Assembly: GCF_029854705.2 (NCBI RefSeq)
Contig: NZ_CP139035.1
Span: 3,433,180-3,497,179, forward strand
DNA length: 64,000 bases
Direction: 5' to 3'
Source: Akkermansia sp. N21116
Lineage (GTDB): Bacteria; Verrucomicrobiota; Verrucomicrobiia; Verrucomicrobiales; Akkermansiaceae
Shown here: one piece after another, positions 1 to 9,763 of the stretch
How the letters are laid out: each line of letters starts with the position of its first letter
How positions within the stretch are numbered: the stretch's first letter is position 1
Notes under the pieces: model-generated
Seen by the model: only the letters and a program-made list of their open reading frames with translations
Database searches by the model: none
What the model was told of the DNA's origin: nothing
Made by a program: the position numbers and the translations under genes

Positions 1-80
1 AAAAGGAGGATCAATAAAATTTGTTCCGATAAGCCTTTCGTCTTGCTCTGAAAGCCAAATTGATTACTCTTGATAGAAAT

Positions 81-704
81 ATGAAACTCTCCCCCATATC
101 ACTGCGCAGGAAAGGATTCACCCTCGTTGAATTGCTGGTTGTCATTTCCATCATCGTCGCCTTGGCCGGTGTTGCATTCGTCACCGCTCAGAAGGCGATG
201 AATACAGCTCGCGAACGCCAGTCCCAAAAAGATTGCGCCGACCTTGCTCTGGCCATCAACAATTTTATCGCCGACCATCAGGGCGTACTGCCGGTCGATT
301 CCGTCGTGCGCATGGACAAGGACAAATGCATCACGACAAGCGTCGAGGATCCCTCCCGCCTGATCACCATCCTGATCGACCGCGAGAAAGGCCCCGAATT
401 GGACCGCGTCAACCGTACCCGTAAAAAATACGTCAGCGGAGCCATAGTCGACAATCCGAAAGGCGGCATTTTCATGAACGGCAGAGATGCAGGACTGTAC
501 GATCCATGGGGCAAACCCTACTATGTCGTGCTTGATGCCGACGGAGACGAAGAAATCCAGGATCCGACCAGCAAGAAAGAACGCCCGATCTTCTCTCGCG
601 TGATCGTGTACGGTACCGGACCCGACGGCACGGGCAGCCAGCTTGACCATAAGATCCTCGAACCCGAATTCACGGAAGACAACGTTTACTCCTGGAAGAA
701 GTAA
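81..704 (+). CDS. GspG-like pseudopilin (type II secretion / type IV pilus-like)
   Basis: Pseudopilin anchored in the inner membrane and, after prepilin-peptidase cleavage, polymerised into a periplasmic pseudopilus. The N-terminus shows a basic leader, the cleavage site RRKG/FTLVELL (Gly12/Phe13) with the conserved Glu at mature position 5 (Glu17), and a hydrophobic helix of about 20 residues. DPWGKPYY followed by an acidic DADGDEE stretch near residue 140 is the C-terminal signature of GspG-type major pseudopilins. The ATG at 81 was chosen over an in-frame TTG at 60 because it gives a normal 11-residue leader. An AAGGAGGA at 4-11 is too far upstream to serve it. No other secretion genes lie in the window, so the machine it belongs to is unknown. 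A strong terminator follows. Confidence 0.85.
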   Translation: MKLSPISLRRKGFTLVELLVVISIIVALAGVAFVTAQKAMNTARERQSQKDCADLALAINNFIADHQGVLPVDSVVRMDKDKCITTSVEDPSRLITILIDREKGPELDRVNRTRKKYVSGAIVDNPKGGIFMNGRDAGLYDPWGKPYYVVLDADGDEEIQDPTSKKERPIFSRVIVYGTGPDGTGSQLDHKILEPEFTEDNVYSWKK

Positions 705-735
705 TTCTTCCGCCTATAATGCATCTCCTCTCTCC

Positions 736-773
736 GGCACTGCAAAAATCCTCGGGTTTTTGCAGTGCCTTTT
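736..773 (+). terminator. intrinsic terminator of the pseudopilin gene
   Basis: Perfect 13-bp stem (GGCACTGCAAAAA at 736-748 with TTTTTGCAGTGCC at 757-769), loop TCCTCGGG, then TTTT. It lies 32 bases after the pseudopilin stop. Confidence 0.9.
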
Positions 774-793
774 CTCATTAATCCTCAGATATC

Positions 794-2107
794 ATGAATT
801 TCGCAAGATTCCCGCGTTATTTTTCCTCCCTGGCTCTTCTGGCAATGATGGGATTTTCCCACCATGCCCAGTCCGCCCCAACACCGCTAACCGACATTAA
901 TTACATTCCATCCGTCGGACAATCTCTCTCTGTCGGTTGGACGGCCAATCCTGTCGTTTCAACAGAGCAACCGTTTAAGAACATCATGTTCGCAGGCGGC
1001 GTTCGCCCCTACGAAACCGGTAACGACAAAAGCCGCTTCGTGCCTCTGGTAGAAAGTACTTCGCCTCCCAACGGCCCCAGAGGAGAAACGCCCGTCTCCG
1101 GCGCCGCAGAATTTTTCATTCGTTTTCTCAAAACCAGCAACTCTCCATTGGCAGGAAAAACTCAGATTCTCGGTGCAGCCAACGGAATCGGCGGAGTCAG
1201 CATCACGGCACTCGTCAAGGGCACAGGCCCCTATCAAAATATTCTGGATGACCTGGAGCAAGGTAAGAAACTTGCCGGCATGGAAAAGAAGACCTTCTCC
1301 ATGCCCGGTTTTATCTGGACGCAAGGAGAAACGGACCAGCAGGATAAAAAGGAAAAGGATTGGTACAAACAACAGATGACCACCCTGATCCGGGATCTCA
1401 ACCAAGACGCCAAAAAGATCACCGGACAAAAGAACGATTTATACTGCTTCGGCTATCAGGTCGGTTCCCATTTGAACTACCATGCCCAAAACCCGACCGA
1501 CTACGCGACAATCGCCATTGCACAACTTGAACTGGCACTGGATCCGGAGAGCCGCTACATCATGACAACCCCCATGTACCATCTGACATACAGCGACGGA
1601 GTTCACTTGACGGCGCCCATGTCCAAGTTGTACGGAGCCCATATCGGATACGTCATGAAACAAGTGCTGGCCGACGGGAAAAAATGGCTTCCTATCCACC
1701 CTGTCTCCCATAAAATCGTCAAACGCGGTACGCAGTGGGCGATTTACGTGAAATTCCATACTCCTGTTGCACCTCTCGTCCTGGATACCGAAGCCATTTC
1801 CGATCCCGGCAACTACGGATTCTCCCTCATCGGCGAAGACGGCACGGAAAAAACAATTTCTTCCGTAGAAGTAACCAGCCCCGGCGTCATCTGTATCACG
1901 ACTGCGGACAACCCGTCCAAAGCACATATCAGATATGGCATGACTCTGAATGCCAAACTTCCCTCCGGGCCCCGGACAGGTGCCCGGGGTTGTCTGCGGG
2001 ACTCCCAGGGCAACACGATAACAGCAACCATAGATGGGGAAAACCACCGCCTTGACAACTGGTGCCCCTTCTTCGACTATGATTTAGCCGGGAAAAACAA
2101 CCACTGA
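794..2107 (+). CDS. secreted SGNH-type carbohydrate esterase (sialate O-acetylesterase-like)
   Basis: Probable exported O-acetylesterase acting on acetylated glycans. A signal peptide of about 28 residues ends at SHHAQSA. Block I is GQS at residues 42-44 (Ser44 as candidate nucleophile), a WTQGETD block sits near residue 175 as in SASA/CE6-type esterases, and SDGVHLT near residue 268 supplies the Asp-x-x-His pair. The last ~130 residues look like a separate beta-rich domain, possibly for binding. It stands alone between the pseudopilin terminator and alaS. Sialate versus xylan-type substrate cannot be settled from sequence. De-acetylation of mucin sugars is inferred from the nanA/epimerase and fucosidase genes elsewhere in the window. 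Confidence 0.7.
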   Translation: MNFARFPRYFSSLALLAMMGFSHHAQSAPTPLTDINYIPSVGQSLSVGWTANPVVSTEQPFKNIMFAGGVRPYETGNDKSRFVPLVESTSPPNGPRGETPVSGAAEFFIRFLKTSNSPLAGKTQILGAANGIGGVSITALVKGTGPYQNILDDLEQGKKLAGMEKKTFSMPGFIWTQGETDQQDKKEKDWYKQQMTTLIRDLNQDAKKITGQKNDLYCFGYQVGSHLNYHAQNPTDYATIAIAQLELALDPESRYIMTTPMYHLTYSDGVHLTAPMSKLYGAHIGYVMKQVLADGKKWLPIHPVSHKIVKRGTQWAIYVKFHTPVAPLVLDTEAISDPGNYGFSLIGEDGTEKTISSVEVTSPGVICITTADNPSKAHIRYGMTLNAKLPSGPRTGARGCLRDSQGNTITATIDGENHRLDNWCPFFDYDLAGKNNH

Positions 2108-2240
2108 TCCTCATAAACCCTCCCGTTCAAAGAACGGCCGCGACGCAACCTTTCTCCCCCAACGGCAAGGTATACACAGAATTTGCGATTTACTATCATC
2201 ACGATACAGGCATAATCGCGCAGCCAATTTTCACCCCGCC

Positions 2241-5066
2241 ATGATGACCGCAGCCGAAATACGTCAAAGCTTCCTCAATTTCTTCCAGGAAAAACAACAC
2301 ACGATCGTCCCTTCTGCCTCCCTGATGCCGCAGAGTCCCGGTTTGCTATTCACCAACGCGGGAATGAACCAGTTCGTCCCCTACTTCCTCGGCGTATGGA
2401 CTCCTCCGTGGAATCCCGCCCGTGCGACGGATACCCAGAAATGCATCCGTGCCGGAGGAAAACACAACGACCTGGAAGATGTCGGCTATGACACGTACCA
2501 CCACACCTTCTTTGAAATGCTCGGCAACTGGTCCTTCGGCGACTACTTCAAAAAAGAAGCCATCCACTGGAGTTGGGAACTCGTCGTAGAACGCTGGGGC
2601 TTCCCCGCAGAACGCCTCTATGCCACCGTATATTGCCCGGACAAAAGTAAAAACGATCCCGGAGAATTCGACCAGGAGGCCTGGGATGTCTGGGCGGAAC
2701 TCTTCCGCGCCCGCGGTCTCGACCCGGATGTGCACATCGTCAACGGCAATGTCAAAGACAACTTCTGGATGATGGGGGAAACCGGCCCCTGCGGTCCCTG
2801 CTCCGAACTGCATGTCGATCTCACTCCACAGGGAGACACGATGGGCAAACTCGTCAACGGTGACTCCGACAAGTGCATCGAAATCTGGAACCTCGTCTTC
2901 ATCCAGTACAACGCTGAAAGCGACGGTACCTTCCGCGACCTCCCCGCCCGCCACATCGACACCGGCATGGGCTTCGAACGCGCCTGTTCCATTATCCAGT
3001 GCACGGACGGCTTCAAAGATTTTTCCCGCCGTATCTCCAATTACGCCACAGACGTATTCCGTCCCCTGTTCGACGCGATCGAACGCCTTTCCGGCAAAAC
3101 CTACACGGACGTTTACCCCTCCGGCGCCGGCAAAGGTCAGCAAATGGACGATACGCTCAAGGAAGCTATCGCCTTCCGAGTCATCGCCGACCACATCCGC
3201 ACCCTCAGTTTCTCCATTGCCGACGGCATCCTTCCCGGCAACAACGGCCGCAACTACGTCCTCCGCCGCATCCTCCGCCGCGCCGTCCGGTATGGACGAA
3301 CGCTCGGATTCACCCGCCCCTTCCTGGCTGAGCTCGTAGACACACTCGTGGAATCTTTCGGGACCACATTCCCGGAGCTCAATACCCGTCGCGACACAAT
3401 TAAAGATGTCCTCCTGCGCGAAGAAACCAGCTTCAACGAAACGCTGGACCGCGGATTGGAACTCTTCGAAGCCGAAGCCGCCACGTCCGGCAAAATCAGC
3501 GGAGACTTCGCCTTCAAGCTTTACGACACCTTCGGTTTCCCGATCGACCTCACGGCTCTCATCGCTGAAGAACGAGGCCTGGCCCTCGACAGCGCCCGCT
3601 TCGACCAGCTCATGCAAGAACAGCGCGAACGTGCTCGCGCCGCACGCAAAAACGAAATCGTCCGGGCTCTCGATCTCAAGACGGATGCCGTCACCGACTT
3701 CATCGGCTATGGCTGCGACGAATGCACAGCCACCGTCACCCGGATCGTCCCGCAGGACAACACCCTCTTCGTCATCACCGACAAAAGCCCGTTCTACGCT
3801 GAAATGGGGGGCCAGGTTTCCGATACCGGCCTCATCGTCATCGGAGGCGACAGCCACCCCGTCCTCGCCGTCCAGCAAATCGGACAGGCCCGCGCCCACG
3901 TCATCGACAAAACACCGGATCTCGACCTGAAGGAAGGAGACCAAGTACGCCTCATTCTCGATACGGAACGCCGCCGGAAAATCGAGGCCAATCATACGGC
4001 CACGCACCTTCTACACAAGGCTCTGCATGAAATCGTCAGCACGGATGCAGCCCAGCAGGGGTCCTTCGTCTCGGAAGAACGCCTTCGCTTCGACTTCAAC
4101 AGCGCCGCGCTCACACACGATCAAATCAAGGCCATCGAAGCCCGCGTCAACGGCTGGATCTCCTCCGGACTCACCGTCCATGGTACGGAACACGCCTACT
4201 CCGACGTCAAGAACAACAAGGCCATTACCCAGTTCTTCGGCGACAAATACGGCGACGTTGTCCGCGTCATTCAAGTCGGCGGGGAAGAAGACGCACTCAA
4301 CGGCATCAGCATGGAATTCTGCGGCGGAACCCACATCGACAACACCAAAAACATCGGCCTCTTCAAAATCAAAAGCGAAGGTGCCATCGCCTCCGGAGTA
4401 CGGCGCATCGAAGCCATGACAGGAGATGCCGCCGTCGCCGCCATCAAGGAACACGTCGCCGCCAAAGCACGGGAATTCTACACCTTCTACGAAAAAACCA
4501 TAGAAGCCAACGGCAAGCTTGCCGACATGGGCCTCGAACAGTTTGCACTACCCAAGCTCGACGACAGACCCGCCATGAAGGCCCTGGCCTCCCGCGACAT
4601 CGACGAAATCAACCTCCGCCTCGACCAGTTCGCCCAGGCTGTCGAACACATGAAGGAAATCGCCCTCGACGCTGAGAAAAAAGTCAAGAAAGCCCACGCC
4701 GCCGCCGCCGCCGGCCATGCAGACAAACTCCTCAACGAACTCCTCTCCTCCCACACGGACACGATCGTCATATCCGAAACCGGGTCGGGAGAAATGCTTC
4801 AGGAACTTCTCAACGGCCTCAAAAAAAGACAATATCCCGGCGCCGCCTTCATCATCATTGATGATGATTCCACCTTGCTATTGGGCTCCTATTGCGGCAC
4901 GATAGCACAAGAGAAAGGCCTCCAGGCCGGCAAACTCCTCCAAGCCCTGGCTGCCATGGCCGGCGGCAAAGGAGGAGGACGAGCAGACCAGGCTCGCGGA
5001 TCGGCTCCAGACAGGACAGCCCGTCAAACCCTTGCCGATGCCGCCGCCAAGGCCATGGTTCTCTAA
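2241..5066 (+). CDS. alaS: alanine--tRNA ligase
   Basis: Charges tRNA-Ala with alanine. At 941 residues it is a bacterial full-length enzyme with the class II catalytic domain at the N-terminus (SASLMPQSPGLLFTNAGMNQ, then FFEMLGNWSFGDYFKK), the editing domain with HTATHLLH near residue 584 and the zinc-ligand motif CGGTH near residue 694, and a C-terminal C-Ala domain ending in the glycine-rich GGKGGGRADQARG. Two adjacent Met codons (2241, 2244) could start translation, and the second gives MTAAEIRQSF. There is no clear Shine-Dalgarno. About 130 bases upstream hold no gene. pssA follows after 85 bases. Confidence 0.98.
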   Translation: MMTAAEIRQSFLNFFQEKQHTIVPSASLMPQSPGLLFTNAGMNQFVPYFLGVWTPPWNPARATDTQKCIRAGGKHNDLEDVGYDTYHHTFFEMLGNWSFGDYFKKEAIHWSWELVVERWGFPAERLYATVYCPDKSKNDPGEFDQEAWDVWAELFRARGLDPDVHIVNGNVKDNFWMMGETGPCGPCSELHVDLTPQGDTMGKLVNGDSDKCIEIWNLVFIQYNAESDGTFRDLPARHIDTGMGFERACSIIQCTDGFKDFSRRISNYATDVFRPLFDAIERLSGKTYTDVYPSGAGKGQQMDDTLKEAIAFRVIADHIRTLSFSIADGILPGNNGRNYVLRRILRRAVRYGRTLGFTRPFLAELVDTLVESFGTTFPELNTRRDTIKDVLLREETSFNETLDRGLELFEAEAATSGKISGDFAFKLYDTFGFPIDLTALIAEERGLALDSARFDQLMQEQRERARAARKNEIVRALDLKTDAVTDFIGYGCDECTATVTRIVPQDNTLFVITDKSPFYAEMGGQVSDTGLIVIGGDSHPVLAVQQIGQARAHVIDKTPDLDLKEGDQVRLILDTERRRKIEANHTATHLLHKALHEIVSTDAAQQGSFVSEERLRFDFNSAALTHDQIKAIEARVNGWISSGLTVHGTEHAYSDVKNNKAITQFFGDKYGDVVRVIQVGGEEDALNGISMEFCGGTHIDNTKNIGLFKIKSEGAIASGVRRIEAMTGDAAVAAIKEHVAAKAREFYTFYEKTIEANGKLADMGLEQFALPKLDDRPAMKALASRDIDEINLRLDQFAQAVEHMKEIALDAEKKVKKAHAAAAAGHADKLLNELLSSHTDTIVISETGSGEMLQELLNGLKKRQYPGAAFIIIDDDSTLLLGSYCGTIAQEKGLQAGKLLQALAAMAGGKGGGRADQARGSAPDRTARQTLADAAAKAMVL

Positions 5067-5084
5067 CAGCACCACCTCCTCTGC

Positions 5085-5108
5085 GGGAGGGGCAAACTCT
5101 TCCCTCCC
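5085..5108 (+). other. hairpin between alaS and pssA
   Basis: GGGAGGG (5085-5091) pairs with CCCTCCC (5102-5108) around a 10-base loop. There is no T-run, so it is not a classical terminator. It may limit read-through from alaS or protect an RNA end. Confidence 0.3.
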
Positions 5109-5151
5109 GGGGAAAGCACCCCTTCCCGCCTATCAAAAACCTTCTGAAGCC

Positions 5152-5988
5152 ATGCAAAAGCCCATCGTACCGGACGAGCCCAAGATTCCCCTCCTGCCGA
5201 ATCTTTTCACCGCGGGCAACCTCCTCTGCGGATTCTTCGCCATCATGACCATCCTCCAGGGGATGATCGCCGGCACCCAGAACTCCACCTACCAGTTCCA
5301 GGCCGCCTACGAATCCTACCAGCAGGCCACCTACTTCATCTTCGCCTCCTGCATCTTCGACCTCCTCGACGGGCGCGTAGCCCGCATGAGCGGCCAGGAA
5401 GGCCCCTTCGGCCGGGAATTCGACTCCCTCGCCGACATCGTCTCCTTCGGTATCGCACCCGCCCTGCTCCTCTCCAAAGCCGTCCTCTTCAGCATCCCGC
5501 AACCCTGGATCGGCTGGGGCATTGCCGCCCTCTACCTCCTCTGCGCCGGGCTGCGCCTCGCACGGTTCAACTGCATGGCCGCCTCCCCCAAAAAGGAAGG
5601 ACAAACGTCCGACTTCATCGGATTGCCCGTACCCATGGCCGCCGGAGCCATCGTCTCCACGATGTACCTCATCATCCACCTGTACCGCACGGAAATCGAC
5701 CTCGGATTCTGGAAATACCTCCTCGCCATCATCATGGTCGGCATCTCCATCCTCATGATGAGCCGCGTCATGTACCCCAGCTTCAAGCACATCAACTTCA
5801 CCACCAAAGGTACGATGACGGCCATCGCCGTCCTTGCCTTTGCCGGGATCGCCCTGTTCTGCTTCCCCTGGGTCATGCCGGCCATCCTCTTCTGCATCTA
5901 CCTCCTCTACGGACTCATCCGCCCCTGGGTAGCCAAGCGCTGGCAAGCCATTCTGGAAGCCCGTGACCTGACGGACCGGGACGAATAA
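5152..5988 (+). CDS. pssA: CDP-diacylglycerol--serine O-phosphatidyltransferase
   Basis: Inner-membrane enzyme that joins CDP-diacylglycerol and serine to form phosphatidylserine, the precursor of phosphatidylethanolamine. The complete CDP-alcohol phosphotransferase signature D-G-x2-A-R-x8-G-x3-D-x3-D is present (DGRVAR through SLAD, roughly residues 70-95), flanked by NLFTAGNLLCGFFA and several hydrophobic segments. The ATG at 5152 gives a 278-residue protein starting MQKPIVPDEPK. An in-frame upstream ATG at 5032 overlaps alaS and would add 40 low-complexity residues, so it is rejected. The short form with many membrane segments is the Bacillus/type II class. No psd gene lies next to it. Confidence 0.9.
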   Translation: MQKPIVPDEPKIPLLPNLFTAGNLLCGFFAIMTILQGMIAGTQNSTYQFQAAYESYQQATYFIFASCIFDLLDGRVARMSGQEGPFGREFDSLADIVSFGIAPALLLSKAVLFSIPQPWIGWGIAALYLLCAGLRLARFNCMAASPKKEGQTSDFIGLPVPMAAGAIVSTMYLIIHLYRTEIDLGFWKYLLAIIMVGISILMMSRVMYPSFKHINFTTKGTMTAIAVLAFAGIALFCFPWVMPAILFCIYLLYGLIRPWVAKRWQAILEARDLTDRDE

Positions 5989-6099
5989 CAGCCTGGGCGA
6001 CCTGATCCCCCACCCACCCGCAGATTCCTTTCGCGGCCCCCCTCGTAAAAGACAAGGAGCATGCTTGCCCTTGTAACACCTTCGCGTTACAAGAAAGCC

Positions 6100-7212
6100 A
6101 TGCCCACAGTTTCTCTATCCCTGGGAGAACGCTCCTACAACATCCACATCGACAACGGCAACCTGGACCGGGTCGGGGAATTCGCCTTCCGTGCCGGCCT
6201 CTCCGGCAAAATCGCCATCATCACCGAAACCCGCGTCTCCGGGTACTACGCCGATCGCGTCAAGACCTCCCTGGAAAGCACCGGCTTCATCGTCAGCCAG
6301 CACACCGTTCCCGCCGGGGAGTCTTCCAAGAGCCTGGAATGCGTCCGGGAACTCTGTTCGGAACTCGTCCGCGCCGGGCATGACCGCAGCAGTTCCATCG
6401 CAGCCCTTGGCGGAGGCGTCATCGGAGACCTTGCCGGCTTCGTCGCATCCATCTACTACCGCGGCATCCCCTTCATCCAGATCCCCACGACCATTGTCGC
6501 CCAGTCCGATAGCTCCACCGGAGGCAAAACAGCCGTCAACATCCCCGAAGGTAAAAACCTCATCGGCACATTCCACCAGCCCGCCGTCGTTGTCATCGAC
6601 CCCACCACCCTCGTCACCATGGACACCCGCGCCCTCGCGGAAGGCATGGCCGAAGTCATCAAGCACGCCGCCATCCGGGACGCCTCCATGCTCCCGGAAC
6701 TCCGCGAAATAGGCCCGGAAATCTCCATCGGCTTCTCTCTGAATACCATCGAACGCCTGCCCGACCTCATCGCGCGCAACGTCGCCATCAAAGCCCGCAT
6801 CGTCGAAGAAGACGAACGGGAAACCCGGGACGTACGCGCCCTCCTCAACTTCGGACACACCATCGGCCACGGTATCGAAGCCTCCCTCCCCTACGGTGAA
6901 ATCTTCCACGGTGAAGCCGTCGCCCTCGGCATGCGCGCCGCCCTGCACCTCAGCGTTCAAAAAGCCGGCCTTCCTCCGGCGGACGCACGTTCCATCATGA
7001 ACGTCATCCGAGCCATGGACCTCCCCACCGTCCTCCCCAAGGGACTCGACACCGAGACCATCATGGAAAAAATCGCCAAGGACAAAAAATTCCGCAACGG
7101 CTCCATCAAATTCATCCTCCTCTCCCAGGCAGGCCAAGCCTTCGTCTCCCACGACATCACCGTCGACGACATGCAGGAAGCCGTCGAAGAACTCCGCCGC
7201 CCCCTCGCCTGA
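6100..7212 (+). CDS. aroB: 3-dehydroquinate synthase
   Basis: Second step of the shikimate pathway: cyclises DAHP to 3-dehydroquinate using NAD and a divalent metal. Family hallmarks are GGGVIGDLAGFVAS, IPTTIVAQSDSSTGGKT, NIPEGKNLIGTFHQP, and the metal-binding histidines in NFGHTIGHGIE and EIFHGEAVALGM. At 370 residues it has the usual length. ATG 6100 (MPTVSLSLGERSY) is preferred. An ATG at 6061 would add 13 residues and has AAGGAG almost touching it. The neighbours are not aromatic pathway genes, so this looks like a compact run of unrelated housekeeping genes. Confidence 0.95.
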   Translation: MPTVSLSLGERSYNIHIDNGNLDRVGEFAFRAGLSGKIAIITETRVSGYYADRVKTSLESTGFIVSQHTVPAGESSKSLECVRELCSELVRAGHDRSSSIAALGGGVIGDLAGFVASIYYRGIPFIQIPTTIVAQSDSSTGGKTAVNIPEGKNLIGTFHQPAVVVIDPTTLVTMDTRALAEGMAEVIKHAAIRDASMLPELREIGPEISIGFSLNTIERLPDLIARNVAIKARIVEEDERETRDVRALLNFGHTIGHGIEASLPYGEIFHGEAVALGMRAALHLSVQKAGLPPADARSIMNVIRAMDLPTVLPKGLDTETIMEKIAKDKKFRNGSIKFILLSQAGQAFVSHDITVDDMQEAVEELRRPLA

Positions 7213-7256
7213 AAAACGCGCCGTCTCTCCCCTCCCCGCCCCCATCCATCCCGGCC

Positions 7257-8006
7257 ATGAAACGCCTGTTCGCCCTTGTCCTCCTCAGCACCGCCCTGAT
7301 ACTAGGTACCGGAAGCGCCCGCGCCTCCGCACTGCCCGCCAACTGCAGCCAGGCCATCGTCGGCTCCACCAACGGTTGGAACGACTCCCATGTCCAGCTC
7401 AGTCTCCTCGAAAAACGCGGCGGCCAATGGACCCTCGTCAAAGGCCCATTCCACGGCCGCCTTGGCAAAAACGGCTCAGTCTGGGGACTCGGCCTCACCA
7501 TGCCCGGACATGGGCAAACCGCTAAAAAAGAAGGAGACCTCCGCTCCCCCGCCGGAGTCTTCCTCCTCGGCGACGCCTACGGTACCGTGCGCACCCCCGA
7601 CAAACACCGCAGCCTCACCTATCGCCGCGTCACCCCCTCCGACCTCTGGGTAGACGACCCCGCCTCCCCGGATTACAATCGGCACATCATCCTCAAACGT
7701 CCGGCCAGTACCCCCTGGGAACTCCAGCAGCAGATGAAGCTCAACGACTACCACCACAGCCTCAAACTCTTCATCCGCCACAACTCCGACGAAACGCCCG
7801 GACGCCCCGTCCCCGGCGCCGGCTCCTCCATCTTCTTTCATATCTGGCGCGGTAACGGAGCCATCCCCACCGCCGGTTGCACCACCATGTCCGAAGAAAA
7901 CCTCCGGGCCCTCATCCGCTGGATCGATCCCGCCAAAACCCCCGTCTACATCCTCCTCCCCTCACGGGAATACATGAAACTCCGCACCCCCTGGGGACTG
8001 CCATAA
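7257..8006 (+). CDS. exported L,D-transpeptidase family protein (YkuD domain)
   Basis: Probable periplasmic peptidoglycan cross-linking or lipoprotein-attaching enzyme. An N-terminal signal peptide (MKRLFALVLLSTALILGTG, cleavage around ARAS/A) is followed by a YkuD-type domain. Conserved active-site pieces are FFHIWRG and, 14-15 residues on, TAGCTTM with the catalytic Cys. The early segment WGLGLTMPGHGQTAKKEGD followed by RSPAGVF is typical of YkuD substrate-lid regions. It starts 44 bases after aroB and ends 29 bases before the thioesterase, suggesting co-transcription. The exact reaction is not determined. Confidence 0.8.
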   Translation: MKRLFALVLLSTALILGTGSARASALPANCSQAIVGSTNGWNDSHVQLSLLEKRGGQWTLVKGPFHGRLGKNGSVWGLGLTMPGHGQTAKKEGDLRSPAGVFLLGDAYGTVRTPDKHRSLTYRRVTPSDLWVDDPASPDYNRHIILKRPASTPWELQQQMKLNDYHHSLKLFIRHNSDETPGRPVPGAGSSIFFHIWRGNGAIPTAGCTTMSEENLRALIRWIDPAKTPVYILLPSREYMKLRTPWGLP

Positions 8007-8035
8007 CACAAAGCCCCATCCCCCCCACCCGCATC

Positions 8036-8899
8036 ATGGACAAATACACCCAGCAACTGCGCGTCCGCACCGACGAATGCGGAGCCGACTGCCGCCTCCA
8101 TCCCGCCGCCATCCTCCGGTGGCTCCAGGACATCGCCGAAGATCACGCCTCATCCCAAGGTTTCGGTTACCAATTCTGCTGCCGGCACAGACTCGCCTGG
8201 GTCGAATTCCGCCTCGCCATCCGCATCCACCGGCTCCCCGAGTGGAAGCAAACCCTCGACGCCGCCACCTGGACCTACCCCGCCAGCCCCCTCATCGCCT
8301 ACCGCGAATTCGTCATCAGCGACACAGACGGTTCCCCCCTCATCGAAGCCACCTGCCAGTGGGTTCTCATCGACGCCCGCCGCCGTCGTCCCGTCGCGTT
8401 AAAAAAACACATCTCCCACTTCCCCGAAGTCCCGCAAGGCTCCCCCTCCCCCCTCGTCCCCATCGACGAAAAACGACTCTCCCTCAAATCCCACGGAACC
8501 AACAAAACAACCGACGACACCCCGGACTCCGCGTCTGATGCCGCCCCCTGCCCCGTCCCCTCGGACAACACCGCCATCCCCACCCGGCACTTCCATGCCG
8601 AACGCAGCCTCGTCGACTTCAACCGCCACATCAACAACTCCGCTTACCTCATCTGGGCGCTCGACACCATCCCCGACTCCTGGATCGCCGGCAAACGCCC
8701 CGCCGAAATCTTCATCGCCTTCAACAAAGAAACCCTCCCCGGCGAAGACCTCCGTTCCCTCCTGCAACTCGACGACTCCGCCCCGGTCCCCGCCAGCCGG
8801 CACACCATCCTCGGCAGCGACGGTTGCGCCCGCGCCACCCTCTCCATCCGCTGGGAACCCGCCCCGGATGCCCCGGATATCCCCTCTCCGGAAGCCTAA
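8036..8899 (+). CDS. acyl-ACP thioesterase family protein
   Basis: Predicted double hot-dog thioesterase releasing fatty acids from acyl carrier protein in the cytosol. The N-terminal half shows the family pattern RVRTDECGADCRLHPAAIL with the WLQDIAEDHA helix. The second half has NRHINNSAY around residues 196-204, the Asn/His catalytic stretch of FatA/FatB-like enzymes. The ATG at 8036 (MDKYTQQLRVR) is chosen. The open frame extends upstream into the transpeptidase gene, but that part has no family similarity. A Ser/Thr/Asp-rich insert around residues 160-185 separates the two halves. Substrate chain length cannot be read from sequence. Confidence 0.85.
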   Translation: MDKYTQQLRVRTDECGADCRLHPAAILRWLQDIAEDHASSQGFGYQFCCRHRLAWVEFRLAIRIHRLPEWKQTLDAATWTYPASPLIAYREFVISDTDGSPLIEATCQWVLIDARRRRPVALKKHISHFPEVPQGSPSPLVPIDEKRLSLKSHGTNKTTDDTPDSASDAAPCPVPSDNTAIPTRHFHAERSLVDFNRHINNSAYLIWALDTIPDSWIAGKRPAEIFIAFNKETLPGEDLRSLLQLDDSAPVPASRHTILGSDGCARATLSIRWEPAPDAPDIPSPEA

Positions 8900-8925
8900 C
8901 CTCCTTCCGTTCCCTCCCTGCCGCC

Positions 8926-9720
<795 letters not shown>

Positions 9721-9763
9721 AGCAGGCAGGAATTCCAAATCCTTCCATTTACTGTATCCGCCC

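Noticed and set aside
1..80. Gene start from the AAGGAGGA at 4-11
   Set aside because: The next frames are very short (TTG at 23 ends after a few codons), so no coding region could be supported there.
8824..8925. Longer start for the ABC ATPase, and similarly for pssA (5032), the epimerase (56708), the S11 protein (58067) and phosphofructokinase (58986)
   Set aside because: These extensions overlap the upstream gene or a terminator and add low-complexity sequence without family similarity.
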